Part shown: piece after piece, positions 52,289-60,508 of the stretch
Numbering within the stretch: position 1 is the first letter of the stretch
How the letters are laid out: the number at the start of each line of letters is the position of its first letter
Origin: Aeromicrobium sp. Root236
Lineage (GTDB): Bacteria; Actinomycetota; Actinomycetes; Propionibacteriales; Nocardioidaceae
Assembly: GCF_001428805.1 (NCBI RefSeq)
Contig: NZ_LMIS01000001.1
Location: 3,045,075 to 3,109,074, forward strand
Direction: 5' to 3'
Length of the DNA stretch: 64,000 nucleotides
Program-made: the position numbers and the translations under genes
The notes under the pieces: model-generated
The model's input: only the letters and a program-made list of their open reading frames with translations
Told to the model about the DNA's origin: nothing
Database searches by the model: none

Positions 52289-52316
52289 TGGACAACCCGG
52301 CATGTGTCCCTACTCT
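52289..52316 (+). promoter_or_regulatory. Promoter of the sulfur operon leader
   Basis: TGGACA (52289-52294) and TACTCT (52311-52316) with a 16-bp spacer fit a -35/-10 pair. The leader-peptide ATG at 52324 is seven bases after the -10 box, so the transcript is probably leaderless. Confidence 0.65.
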
Positions 52317-52323
52317 TGAACAC

Positions 52324-52404
52324 ATGCTTGAGACGACACACCTGACGAGGCGGCGCGCAGTCGACAACTGCCGCACGCGCTCCTCGCTGTGTCGAATGCG
52401 CTGA
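52324..52404 (+). CDS. Cysteine-containing leader peptide of the sulfur operon
   Basis: This 26-residue peptide has the core RRRAVDNCRTRSSLCRMR, resembling actinobacterial putative leader peptides of the RRxVDLCR type found before sulfur-assimilation operons. In mycobacteria, leaderless short frames rich in Cys codons before sulfur genes are known to act as cysteine-responsive attenuators. Two Cys codons (TGC, TGT) are present. The stop is 66 bp before DUF4395, the first structural gene, and overlaps no other gene. Cysteine-dependent control is inferred. Confidence 0.8.
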   Translation: MLETTHLTRRRAVDNCRTRSSLCRMR

Positions 52405-52470
52405 CACCTCTCGTCCGTCAGTTCCCGCACGCCCAGGCCACGCCGGGCCGTGCCCCAGCGCAGGAGCAAC

Positions 52471-52908
52471 ATGTCCCAACCCGCACAGGTGGATCCCCGA
52501 GGTCTGCGAGTCAACGCCGGCATCACCGCCGTCGTGCTGGCTGCCGTGCTGGTCACGCCGGAGACCGTCAGCGTCGCCCTCCTGGCGGTCCAGGTCGCGG
52601 TCTTCGCGGTCTCGGCGCTGGTCAGCCTGCAGGCGTCGCCCTACGCGGTGTTCTTCGCCAAGGTCGTCCGCCCACGGTTGGGTCGCCCCACCGAGCTGGA
52701 GGACGCCCGGCCACCGCGGTTCGCGCAGCTCGTCGGACTCGTGTTCACCGCAACGGCCCTCGTCGCCTTCCTCGTGGGGGCGGCGCCGGTCGGCTACGTC
52801 GCCACGGTGTTCGCACTCGTGGCCGCCCTGCTCAACGCATCCGTGGGCCTGTGCCTCGGCTGCGAGCTCTACCTGGTGCTCCGCCGGTTCACGCCGGCTC
52901 GCGCCTGA
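52471..52908 (+). CDS. DUF4395 family membrane protein
   Basis: This 145-residue protein has three or four hydrophobic segments (AGITAVVLAAVLVT, VALLAVQVAVFAVSALVSL, FVGLVFTATALVAFLVGA-like and VATVFALVAALLNASVGLCLGCEL). The C-terminal GLCLGCELY contains the paired Cys typical of DUF4395 proteins coded next to thioredoxins and rhodaneses. A role in sulfur or redox transfer at the membrane is inferred. ATG 52471 has a CAGGAG site. It lies between the leader peptide and the rhodanese gene. Confidence 0.88.
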   Translation: MSQPAQVDPRGLRVNAGITAVVLAAVLVTPETVSVALLAVQVAVFAVSALVSLQASPYAVFFAKVVRPRLGRPTELEDARPPRFAQLVGLVFTATALVAFLVGAAPVGYVATVFALVAALLNASVGLCLGCELYLVLRRFTPARA

Positions 52909-52984
52909 CAACTTCATCCGCCGCACCGAACAAGCACTGTCTCATCAACCAACGCCCATCCCGGGCACACAACGGAGGTACAGC

Positions 52985-53833
52985 ATGAGCCGCGAATCCG
53001 CGCTCGTCACCGCAGACTGGGTCGAGGAACACCTCAATGACCCGTCGATCGTTCTCGTCGAGGTCGACGAGGACGCCGAGGCGTACGACAAGGGGCACAT
53101 CCCCGGCGCCGTCAAGCTCGACTGGAAGAAGGACCTCCAGGACGGCGTACGCCACGACTTCGTCAGCAAGGAGAAGCTCGAGGCGCTGCTGTCGGCCAAG
53201 GGCATCGGCAACGACGACACGGTCGTGTTCTACGGCGGCAACAACAACTGGTTCGCCGCCTACGCCTACTGGTACCTCAGCTACTACGGCCACGACAACC
53301 TCCGTCTGCTCGACGGTGGCCGCAAGAAGTGGGAGCTCGACTCGCGTGAGCTGACCACCGAGGTCCCGTCCCGTCCGGCCACGACCTACGTCGCCAAGGA
53401 CGCCGACGAGTCGATCCGCGCGTTCCGCGACGAGGTCATCGGCGCGATCGGCACCAAGAACCTGATCGACGTGCGCAGCCCCGACGAGTACGCCGGCCGC
53501 CTCCTGGCCCCGGCGCACCTCCCGCAGGAGGCCGCGCAGATCGGTGGCCACATCCCGACCGCCGGCAACGTGCCGTGGAGCAAGGCCGCGAACGACGACG
53601 GCACGTTCCGCAGCGACGACGAGCTCAAGGAGCTCTACGCCGACGCCGGGCTCGACGAGGGCAAGGACACGATCGCCTACTGCCGCATCGGCGAGCGCAG
53701 CTCGCACACGTGGTTCGTGCTCAAGGAGATCCTGGGCTACCCCAACGTCAAGAACTACGACGGATCGTGGAGCGAGTACGGCTCGCTCCGCAGCGTGCCG
53801 GTCGCCCTGGGCGACGAGCCGGGTGTCGCCTGA
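52985..53833 (+). CDS. Thiosulfate sulfurtransferase (rhodanese, CysA2-like)
   Basis: This 282-residue protein has two rhodanese domains. The N-terminal one is inactive in form (EAYDKGHIPGAVKLDW kept, FYGGNNNWFA in place of the active loop). The C-terminal one has the catalytic Cys in AYCRIGERSSHTW (about residue 234). It transfers sulfur from thiosulfate to an acceptor. The length and the CRIGERSSH loop match actinobacterial CysA2. Its stop overlaps the next start (TGATG), coupling it to sseC. Confidence 0.95.
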   Translation: MSRESALVTADWVEEHLNDPSIVLVEVDEDAEAYDKGHIPGAVKLDWKKDLQDGVRHDFVSKEKLEALLSAKGIGNDDTVVFYGGNNNWFAAYAYWYLSYYGHDNLRLLDGGRKKWELDSRELTTEVPSRPATTYVAKDADESIRAFRDEVIGAIGTKNLIDVRSPDEYAGRLLAPAHLPQEAAQIGGHIPTAGNVPWSKAANDDGTFRSDDELKELYADAGLDEGKDTIAYCRIGERSSHTWFVLKEILGYPNVKNYDGSWSEYGSLRSVPVALGDEPGVA

Positions 53834-54129
53834 TGTGCGGCGCGATCAAGGGCGGCCCCTCGCTCGACGGCGTCGACGTCGAGAACCAGGCCGTGATCCA
53901 GGGCATCGTCACGCGTGACGGCCAGCCGGTCGGCAACGCGTACGTCCGGCTGCTCGACCGCACGGGCGAGTTCACCGCCGAGGTCCCCACCTCAGCGACC
54001 GGGCAGTTCCGCTTCTTCGCCGGTCCCGGCGAGTGGACGCTGCGCACGCTCGCCCCGAAGTCGATCTCGGTCGACAACGCCGTGACCGCCGCCAAGGGCG
54101 TCGTGGCCGAGGTCGCGGTCGCGGTCTGA
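53833..54129 (+). CDS. sseC: DUF1416 (SseC-like) protein
   Basis: This 98-residue protein begins MCGAIKGGPSLDGVDV and continues as a small beta-sandwich resembling carboxypeptidase regulatory domains (GNAYVRLLDRTGEF, FRFFAGPGEWTLRTL). The Cys at position 2 is invariant in the family. It is always paired with CysA-type rhodaneses, as in Mycobacterium tuberculosis sseC2-cysA2, and is thought to assist sulfur transfer. The ATG overlaps the rhodanese stop. Confidence 0.93.
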   Translation: MCGAIKGGPSLDGVDVENQAVIQGIVTRDGQPVGNAYVRLLDRTGEFTAEVPTSATGQFRFFAGPGEWTLRTLAPKSISVDNAVTAAKGVVAEVAVAV

Positions 54130-54146
54130 CGCGGAATTCTCGACCT

Positions 54147-54183
54147 GATGGGGTGCATCCGGCTCGGCCGAGTGCGCCCCATC
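54147..54183 (+). terminator. Hairpin terminator candidate after sseC
   Basis: GATGGGGTGC (54147-54156) pairs with GCGCCCCATC (54174-54183) with one G-T wobble. The loop contains a further CTCGGCCGAG palindrome. It lies 18 bp past the sseC stop and has no T run. The remaining 200 bp to the next gene hold an inverted repeat GGTCACAG/CTGTGACC at 54239-54275 and otherwise no clear element. Confidence 0.55.
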
Positions 54184-54389
54184 GTCATGAGCTGGGCGTG
54201 CACGCGGCGATGTCACGCGTATCACCTAGTGAGGAACTGGTCACAGATGTGCTCTCGCTACGCTACGCTGTGACCGTAACGGACCGTCATTGACGCTCGT
54301 TAAGTGACACGTCGTCGAATTTAGTCCCGTAACATCAGCAACACGGCAACACAGCACCATTGAGACTCGGAGCCCACTGGGAGTGCGTC

Positions 54390-54986
54390 ATGATCAAACT
54401 TCGGCTTGTAGCCGCGGCAGCCATTGCGGCAGCCGCGACACTGCTGTCCTCGGGAGCTGCTCAGGCGTACCCCGACATCCCGAACGTGACGATCACGGTC
54501 TCGGACGCCACCCTGATCGGTGGCAAGACCTTCGACTACAAGGCCAGCGCCGACGTCGAGTGTGACTGGACCGTGACCTACGCCGAGGCCGTCAACGGCA
54601 GCGCGACGCAGACCGGCACCGGCACCTCGCTCACGGGCACCTACGACACCAAGGTCGTCTCCAAGATCTTCAAGTCGCCGATCAAGGCGCTGTGCAAGTA
54701 CGACGACAACGTCCCGGCCGTCAGCGCCAAGGTCGTGACCTCCAACCAGGTCAGCCCGGCGTTCTACTCCACGAGCGCAGCCAAGACGCTGCCCGCCGCG
54801 ATCCAGAACGCCAGCGCCTCCGCCACCATCACGCTGCTGCCCCTGGGTGGCGTTGACAACGGTGACGACGGCGCGCTGCCCAACACGGGTGGTTCGAACG
54901 CCTGGATCCTGGTCCTCGGTGCAGCGCTGGTCGCCGCAGGTGGCAGCATCACCTACGTCGCGCGTCGCCGTCACTCGGCTCGCTGA
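54390..54986 (+). CDS. Small secreted protein with LPNTG sortase signal
   Basis: This 198-residue protein has a signal peptide (AAAAIAAAATLLSSGAAQA, cut before YPD), a beta-rich body of about 130 residues with two Cys (VECDWT and ALCKYD) that may form a disulfide, and a C-terminal LPNTG, hydrophobic helix and RRRH tail. This arrangement marks sortase-anchored cell-wall proteins. ATG 54390 has a GGAG site. A strong terminator follows. The function of the body domain is not recognised. Confidence 0.85.
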   Translation: MIKLRLVAAAAIAAAATLLSSGAAQAYPDIPNVTITVSDATLIGGKTFDYKASADVECDWTVTYAEAVNGSATQTGTGTSLTGTYDTKVVSKIFKSPIKALCKYDDNVPAVSAKVVTSNQVSPAFYSTSAAKTLPAAIQNASASATITLLPLGGVDNGDDGALPNTGGSNAWILVLGAALVAAGGSITYVARRRHSAR

Positions 54987-55003
54987 GACCCTGAGCACCG
55001 CAC

Positions 55004-55045
55004 GGTCATGCACGTCCCATTCTTCGGGGCGTGCATGACCTTTTT
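55004..55045 (+). terminator. Intrinsic terminator after the LPXTG gene
   Basis: GGTCATGCACG (55004-55014) pairs perfectly with CGTGCATGACC (55030-55040) and is followed by TTTTT (55041-55045). It lies 18 bp past the stop and is the clearest intrinsic terminator in the window. Confidence 0.93.
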
Positions 55046-55060
55046 GCATGGGCGCACCAG

Positions 55061-56851
55061 GTGAGCTCGACACAGCGCAGGCGTGGCCACAAGCCGTGGT
55101 ACCGCCAGATCACCCGCGACCGCGTCCTCATGGCGCTCCTGGGCCTGGTCGTGCTGCTGCTCCTGCTGTTCGCCTTCCAGGCACTTCGCGCCAACTCATC
55201 GCTCCGCCTCGCCGCCAGCCAGGCCGAGCTGCTGCAGAACCAGATCGTCGCAGGCGACGACGCCGCGGCCAAGGCCACGCTGTCGAGCCTTCAGGAGTCG
55301 ACCTCGCGGGCCCGGAACACCACTGACGGGCCCCTTTGGGACCTCGGAGCGCACGTGCCCTTCTTCGGCCGCAACGTCGAGGCCGTGCAGACCGTCTCGC
55401 GTGTCATGGACGACGTCTCCACCCAGGCGCTGCCGCCGGTGGTCGCCCTGTCCAAGGAGATCAACCTCAACACCTACAGCCCGCACGACGGCAAGGTCGA
55501 CCTCGCGGCGATCGACAAGATCGCCCCGTCGGTCAACACCGTCGACGGCGCGCTGACCGACGCCCAGAAGGAGCTCAGCGGCATCGACGCGCAGTCGCTC
55601 CTCGTGCCGCTCCGCGGGCCGGTCAGCACGATCCAGTTCAAGGTCGACAGCGCCAAGGCCGCCGCGGACTCCGGCAACCTCGCAGCCAAGCTGCTGCCCG
55701 ACATGCTGGGCCAGAAGGGGACCCGCCGCTACCTGCTGCTGGTGCAGAACAATGCCGAGATCCGGTCGACCGGCGGCATCTCGGGCTCCTACTCGATCCT
55801 GAAGGCCAAGAACGGCAAGCTGTCGATGGGCTTCCAGGGCTCCATCCAGGACCTCAAGCAATTCTCCAAGCCCGTGCTGCCGATGACCAAGAACGAGTCG
55901 ACGGTGTTCTCGCCGACCTTGGTCACGAACCTGCTCGACGCCAACCTCACCCCCGACTTCCCCCGCACCGCGGAGATCGCCCGGGCCATGGTCGCCAAGG
56001 GCCTCGACGCCAAGGTCGACGGCGTCATCTCGGTCGACCCCGTGGCGATGAGCTACGTCCTCGCCGGCACCGGCCCGATCCGCATCCCCAACGGGCCTTC
56101 GCTCGACCAGTCCAACGCGGTCGACCTGCTGCTCAACAAGACGTACGTGCTGCTCAAGGATCGTGACCAGCAGGACTCGGTCTTCAAGGTCGCGGCGCGG
56201 GCCATCTTCGACTCGGTCAAGGCCGGCCGCAGCGACTCACGGCTCGTGATCGACGGCCTGGTCAAGTCCGCCAGCGAGAACCGCCTGATGATCTGGTCCG
56301 CGCACAAGGACGAGCAGGCCCTGATCGAGCCGTCCGGCGTGTCCGGCGAGCTCAGCGGCAACGGCGGCAAGGTCCCACACGTCGGGCTCTATCTCGGCGA
56401 CGCGGCGTCGACCAAGATGGAGTACTACCTCGACTACAACACCTCGGTGTCGGTGGGGCGCTGCCTCCGCGACGACGTCCAGGAGATCAACACCACGACG
56501 GAGCTGACGTCCAACGCGCCGGCCAACGCGGCTGAGCTGCCCAAGGCGGTCACCGGCAACGGCCTCTACACGCCGCGCGGCACGATGCGCCTCGTCCTGC
56601 GCTTCTACTCGCCCTACGCCGGCGGCTTCACGGACGTACGCGTCAACGGGGTCAAGCAGACGGTCTACGCCGACACGCATCGCGGACGCAACGTGACCAA
56701 GGTGCTCCTGACGGTCAAGCCGCAGCAGAGCTACACGATCCGCACGTCGATGATCTCCGGTCCCCACCAGCCCGGCGACCCGGTGTTCTCCACGACGCCG
56801 GGCGTGCACAGCATGCAGAACGACGTGTCGATCAAGTCCGCCTGCTCCTGA
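55061..56851 (+). CDS. DUF4012 family membrane-anchored surface protein
   Basis: This 596-residue protein has one N-terminal membrane helix (RVLMALLGLVVLLLLLFAFQ) and a large external domain. The DUF4012 hallmark QNNAEIRSTGGISGSYSIL and the C-terminal DVRVNGVKQTVYADTHRGR region are clear. Such proteins accompany exopolysaccharide gene clusters in actinobacteria; their role is unknown. GTG 55061 is chosen since the longer GTG at 55031 lies in the terminator stem. It is convergent with the LCP gene. Confidence 0.88.
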   Translation: MSSTQRRRGHKPWYRQITRDRVLMALLGLVVLLLLLFAFQALRANSSLRLAASQAELLQNQIVAGDDAAAKATLSSLQESTSRARNTTDGPLWDLGAHVPFFGRNVEAVQTVSRVMDDVSTQALPPVVALSKEINLNTYSPHDGKVDLAAIDKIAPSVNTVDGALTDAQKELSGIDAQSLLVPLRGPVSTIQFKVDSAKAAADSGNLAAKLLPDMLGQKGTRRYLLLVQNNAEIRSTGGISGSYSILKAKNGKLSMGFQGSIQDLKQFSKPVLPMTKNESTVFSPTLVTNLLDANLTPDFPRTAEIARAMVAKGLDAKVDGVISVDPVAMSYVLAGTGPIRIPNGPSLDQSNAVDLLLNKTYVLLKDRDQQDSVFKVAARAIFDSVKAGRSDSRLVIDGLVKSASENRLMIWSAHKDEQALIEPSGVSGELSGNGGKVPHVGLYLGDAASTKMEYYLDYNTSVSVGRCLRDDVQEINTTTELTSNAPANAAELPKAVTGNGLYTPRGTMRLVLRFYSPYAGGFTDVRVNGVKQTVYADTHRGRNVTKVLLTVKPQQSYTIRTSMISGPHQPGDPVFSTTPGVHSMQNDVSIKSACS

Positions 56852-56876
56852 CCCAGGGCCCCCGGGCCTCGGTCAG
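56848..56876. terminator. Imperfect hairpin shared by convergent genes
   Basis: CTGACC (56848-56853) pairs with GGTCAG (56871-56876), with inner GGC/GCC pairing around a GC-rich loop. Both stop codons lie in the stem, so it may serve as a two-way terminator. No T run is visible. Confidence 0.45.
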
Positions 56877-57994
56877 TCGACGTCCTTCTTGAGCACGTCG
56901 TCGGGGTACTTCTTGAGGTACGCCCGCAGGTTGTCCTTGCGGAACGCGGTGAACAGCTCGTCGGACTTGGCCTGGTTGAGCCGCACGATGCTGCCGTAGA
57001 CCGGGATCGTCTCGGTGCCGGCGACCGGCGCGGACAGGAAGTAGACGTCGCGGGTGTGCATACCGCGCAGCGACAGGGCGAGCCCGCGCATGTCGCTGCC
57101 CGACCACTCGGCATCGACCGTGAGGTTCTTGGTCAGCGCCTTGACGGTGTTGATGAGCTTGACCGGGTTGCGGGTGACGCCCTTGCTGAGGATCTTGCCC
57201 ATGAGGGCGCGCAGGAAGTTCTGCTGGCGGGCGATGCGGTCGAAGTCGCCCCGGAGCAGGCCGTGGCGCTGGCGGACGTACTGGAGGGCCTTCTTGCCCT
57301 TGAGGTTGTAGTCGCCGGCCTTCCACTGCACGTGCTGCATCTCGTCGTACGTGTCGTCGGGGATGTGCACCGGGACACCGCCGACGGCCGTCGAGAGGTC
57401 CTTGAACCCCTCCCAGTCGATGATCGCGACGTGCTTCATGCGCAGGTTGGTGAGGTGCTCGACGGTCGACACCGCGCCGACCGGGCCGAACTCGGAGAAC
57501 GCGGCGTTGATCTTCTGCTGCCCGTGCGGATTGCCCTCGGCGTCGTAGATCGTGGTGAACGTGTCACGGGGGATCGAGGCGAGGAACGCGTACTTACGGT
57601 TGGCCGTGATGTGCACGATCATCAACGTGTCGCTGCGGTACTTGCCGACCGGCCACTTCGCGGCCTTGGCGTCCTCGGAGAGTGACGTGTTCTCGGACTC
57701 GCCGGGGATCTTCTTGCCCTTGTCTGAGCCCAGCAGCAGGATGTTGAGCGCGTTGCCCTTGTCGGGGTCGGGGCGCTCCTTCTCCTTGAGCTTCTCGCTG
57801 ACCTTGACCTTGTCGACGTTGCCGAGCTGCTTGTTGAGCATGTAGGCGTAGGCGCCGGTGATGCCGATGCCGAGGCTGACGACGACCCCGAGCGTCACGA
57901 GGGCGATGAACGTCTTGCGGTGGCGCCGGCGGAACTTGTCAGCGTCCGCGCGCCGCTTGCCGGCGTCACGGTAGTTGCCGAACCTGCCTGCCAT
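56873..57994 (-). CDS. LCP (LytR-CpsA-Psr) family phosphotransferase
   Basis: This 373-residue protein is membrane anchored by one helix (FIALVTLGVVVSLGIGITGAYAY). The LCP domain (about residues 80-300) shows NILLLGSD, SDTLMIVHI, FLASIPRDT and LQYVRQRHGLLRGDFDRIARQQNFL, which hold the acidic and Arg residues that bind polyprenyl-pyrophosphate. LCP enzymes attach glycopolymers to peptidoglycan. Its place beside DUF4012 and the exopolysaccharide genes agrees with cell-wall glycan ligation. Confidence 0.94.
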   Translation of the reverse strand: MAGRFGNYRDAGKRRADADKFRRRHRKTFIALVTLGVVVSLGIGITGAYAYMLNKQLGNVDKVKVSEKLKEKERPDPDKGNALNILLLGSDKGKKIPGESENTSLSEDAKAAKWPVGKYRSDTLMIVHITANRKYAFLASIPRDTFTTIYDAEGNPHGQQKINAAFSEFGPVGAVSTVEHLTNLRMKHVAIIDWEGFKDLSTAVGGVPVHIPDDTYDEMQHVQWKAGDYNLKGKKALQYVRQRHGLLRGDFDRIARQQNFLRALMGKILSKGVTRNPVKLINTVKALTKNLTVDAEWSGSDMRGLALSLRGMHTRDVYFLSAPVAGTETIPVYGSIVRLNQAKSDELFTAFRKDNLRAYLKKYPDDVLKKDVD

Positions 57995-58063
57995 CGTGCT
58001 CCGTCCTCAGGGAATCCCGTCCATTCTGCCGGGTTGCGCCAAGGCATCCAACTTGCGGTGGCC

Positions 58064-58507
58064 TCAGACCTCGAGCAGGAGCGTGGTCGGTCCGTCGTTG
58101 GTGAGGGAGATCGCCATGTCGGCCCCGAACACGCCTTCCGCGACAGTCGCGCCGAGGGAGCGCAGGGTCGCGCAGAAGTGGTCGTAGAGCGGCTCGGCGA
58201 CCGGGCCCGGCGCGGCAGCCGTCCAGGTGGGGCGCCGGCCCTTGCGGGCATCGCCGTAGAGGGTGAACTGGCTGACGACGAGGATCGCGGCGTCGAGGTC
58301 CGACGCGGACTTCTCGTCGCGCAGGATGCGCAGCGTCCAGATCTTCGCGGCGAGCCGTTCGGCGGCCCCGGTCGTGTCGTCGTGCGTGACGCCGAGCAGG
58401 ACGACGAGTCCGGTGCCGATCTCGCCGACGACCTCTCGCGCTTGTCCTGAGCCTGTCGAAGGGACCTCGACCCTGGCGCCGGTAACCCTCTGCACGACGG
58501 CTCTCAT
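58064..58507 (-). CDS. dtd: D-aminoacyl-tRNA deacylase
   Basis: This 147-residue protein clears D-amino acids from t[35 protein letters not shown] and the late [11 protein letters not shown] carry the DTD motifs (SQFTL; the Gly-Pro motif as NDGPTT). Between VEV and EVVGEIG about nine extra residues (PSTGSGQAR) occur. They are coded by an inserted short repeat (58441-58463), in frame, in what is normally a tight turn. The enzyme may still fold since the insertion is at a surface loop. Confidence 0.92.
   Translation of the reverse strand: MRAVVQRVTGARVEVPSTGSGQAREVVGEIGTGLVVLLGVTHDDTTGAAERLAAKIWTLRILRDEKSASDLDAAILVVSQFTLYGDARKGRRPTWTAAAPGPVAEPLYDHFCATLRSLGATVAEGVFGADMAISLTNDGPTTLLLEV
58441..58463. 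repeat. Short dispersed repeat inserted in dtd
   Basis: CTTGTCCTGAGCCTGTCGAA is followed by GGG. The TGAGCCTGTCGAAGG core belongs to a short repeat common in bacterial genomes between genes, and related to the pair at 40981-41021. Here it lies inside a coding region and keeps the frame. Confidence 0.7.
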
Positions 58508-58543
58508 GGGAGCCAGAGTAGAGGGCCACCGTAGACTGGAATC

Positions 58544-59038
58544 ATGCCGTTCGAGATCCCGTCTGACCTGCACCCCGACCTGATGCCGGTCGTGTGGCTG
58601 CTGGGCAACTGGCACGGCGACGGGCACGGCGACTATCCGACGATCGAGCCGTTCTCCTACGAGCAGGATGTCGTGTTCGCGCACGACACCCGGCCGTTCC
58701 TGCACTACTTCAGCCGCACGTGGATCACCGACGACAAGGGCGAGCGCGTACGCCCCGGTGCACTCGAGACCGGGTTCCTGCGCCCTGTGGGCGACGGCGA
58801 GCTCGAGCTGGTCCTCGCCCACCCCACCGGCTACGCCGAGGTCTGGTACGGCAAGGTCGACGGCCCGCGCGTCACGCTCGCGACGGACCTCGTCGCGCGT
58901 ACGTCGACCGCCAAGGAGTACACCGCCGGCCAGCGCATGTACGGCCTCGTCGAGGGCGACCTGATGTACGCCTACGACATGGCCGCCGAGGGGCAGGAGA
59001 TGCAGTCGCACCTGTGGGGGAGGCTGGCCCGTGTCTAG
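58544..59038 (+). CDS. Nitrobindin-family heme-binding beta-barrel protein
   Basis: This 164-residue protein opens its barrel with [19 protein letters not shown], the family GxWxGxGxGxYPTI motif. [11 protein letters not shown] at the C-terminus holds the proximal heme His. Nitrobindins bind ferric heme and detoxify peroxynitrite. The homologue Rv0813c lies close to the rhodanese and YgfZ genes in mycobacteria, as here. Its stop overlaps the YgfZ start by 8 bp. Confidence 0.93.
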   Translation: MPFEIPSDLHPDLMPVVWLLGNWHGDGHGDYPTIEPFSYEQDVVFAHDTRPFLHYFSRTWITDDKGERVRPGALETGFLRPVGDGELELVLAHPTGYAEVWYGKVDGPRVTLATDLVARTSTAKEYTAGQRMYGLVEGDLMYAYDMAAEGQEMQSHLWGRLARV

Positions 59039-59963
59039 CCCGCTGCTGGCCCTGCCCGGGGCCGTGGGCGGAGACGCGCCCGACAACGCCGTCGCGGCCC
59101 ACTACGGCGCCATCGCCGCCGAGCAGCGGCGGCTCGCCGACGGTCACACGTTCGTCGACCTGTCGCACCGCGACGTCGTCACGATCACGGGCCCGGACCG
59201 CCTGACCTGGCTGCACTCGCTCACGACCCAGTTCCTCGAGAACCTCGCCCCCGGCGTGCCGACCGAGGTCCTGCTGCTGTCGCCCCAGGGGCGCATCGAG
59301 CACGGCTTCTCCGGTGTCGACGACGGCGAGACGTTCTGGGCGCACACCGAGCCCGGCGCCGGCGCCGCCCTCGTCGAGTTCCTCGACCGCATGCGTTTCA
59401 TGCTCCGCGTCGAGGTCGCGCTCGCCACCGACGAGTGGGCCGTCATCGGCCTGCCCGGGCTGCGCTGGGAGCTGGGCCCGCGCGCCTCACTCGCGGACCT
59501 GCCCGCCGAGCTCGGCGACCCCGTCGGCATGTGGGCGTGGGAGGCCGAGCGGATCGAGGCGGGCCTCGTGCGCGTCGGCCTGGACACCGACGACAAGACG
59601 ATCCCCAACGAGGTCGGCCTGCTCGGCGTGGCCGTGCACCTCGACAAGGGCTGCTACCGCGGCCAGGAGACGGTCGCCCGCGTGCACACGCTGGGCCGGC
59701 CGCCGCGTCGCCTCGTACGACTCCTGCTCGACGGCTCGGTCGACCACCTCCCGGCGCACGGCTCCGACGTCACGCTGGACGGCGTACGCGTGGGATTCGT
59801 CGGCTCGTCGGCGCGCCACCACGAGCTGGGGCCGATCGCTCTCGCGGTCGTCAAGCGCAACGTGGACCCTGCGGCGACCCTGCTGGCGGACGGCGTGGCC
59901 GCCAACCAGGAGGTGCTCGTCGACCCCGAGGCCGGGCTCCACGTACGACCGGTCCTCGGCTGA
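59031..59963 (+). CDS. YgfZ/GcvT-like protein (iron-sulfur cluster repair/insertion)
   Basis: This 310-residue folate-binding-fold protein has the YgfZ signature [24 protein letters not shown] (about residues 205-228, with the conserved Cys). The N-terminal [25 protein letters not shown] is the usual GcvT-like start. The family helps build or repair certain Fe-S enzymes. GTG 59031 lies in the overlap with nitrobindin and the stop overlaps the phosphatase gene (TGATG), giving a three-gene operon. Confidence 0.92.
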   Translation: MSSPLLALPGAVGGDAPDNAVAAHYGAIAAEQRRLADGHTFVDLSHRDVVTITGPDRLTWLHSLTTQFLENLAPGVPTEVLLLSPQGRIEHGFSGVDDGETFWAHTEPGAGAALVEFLDRMRFMLRVEVALATDEWAVIGLPGLRWELGPRASLADLPAELGDPVGMWAWEAERIEAGLVRVGLDTDDKTIPNEVGLLGVAVHLDKGCYRGQETVARVHTLGRPPRRLVRLLLDGSVDHLPAHGSDVTLDGVRVGFVGSSARHHELGPIALAVVKRNVDPAATLLADGVAANQEVLVDPEAGLHVRPVLG

Positions 59964-60505
59964 TGTCCTCACAGCGTTTCGCGATCCTGGCGGTGTGCAC
60001 CGCCAACATCTGCCGCTCGCCCATCATGGAGGCGCTGCTGCGCGCTCAGCTGGACGACGAGGAGTTCGAGGTCGCGAGCGCCGGCACGCAGGGCTGGGAC
60101 CTCCAACCGATGGACGGCATGGCCGCGATGGAGCTGATGCGGCTCGGTCACTCGAACACCAACTTCCGCTCCCACGCGATCGACACCTATCTCGTCGACT
60201 CCGCCGACCTGATCCTCACCGCGACGCGTTCGCACCGGTCGGCGGTCCTCGAGATCACCCCGGCGGCGCTCCGGCGTACGTTCACGCTGCTCGAGTTCGC
60301 GGCGCTCTGCGACATCGTCGACGGCGACGACCCGCGAGCCCTGGTCGCCGACGCGTCGCGGCAGCGCAGCAAGGCGCCGTCGGACATCGACATCGGCGAC
60401 CCCTACCGTCGCAGTCCGGAGGTCCACCGGCACACGGCGGACCAGATCGACGCGGCGGTCCGCACGATCAGCGAGCGCCTCAACGCGCTCGTCGCAGTGG
60501 GCTGA
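59963..60505 (+). CDS. Low-molecular-weight protein-tyrosine-phosphatase
   Basis: This 180-residue phosphatase has the CX5R loop in AVCTANICRSPIMEALL (Cys about residue 12) and the acidic Asp in GDPYRRS. It is likely to dephosphorylate the tyrosine-rich tail of the BY-kinase coded convergently 3 bp away, as Wzb does with Wzc in exopolysaccharide control. The ATG overlaps the YgfZ stop, so it may be transcribed with that operon even though its function belongs to the next cluster. Confidence 0.92.
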   Translation: MSSQRFAILAVCTANICRSPIMEALLRAQLDDEEFEVASAGTQGWDLQPMDGMAAMELMRLGHSNTNFRSHAIDTYLVDSADLILTATRSHRSAVLEITPAALRRTFTLLEFAALCDIVDGDDPRALVADASRQRSKAPSDIDIGDPYRRSPEVHRHTADQIDAAVRTISERLNALVAVG

Positions 60506-60508
60506 GCC

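Noticed and set aside
54239-54275. GGTCACAG/CTGTGACC inverted repeat as a CRP/GlxR site
   Set aside because: The 21-bp gap between arms is far wider than in the TGTGA-N6-TCACA consensus; it is left as an unexplained inverted repeat.
55031-55060. GTG 55031 as start of the DUF4012 gene
   Set aside because: It lies inside the stem of the intrinsic terminator at 55004-55045; GTG 55061 keeps the membrane helix and avoids this.
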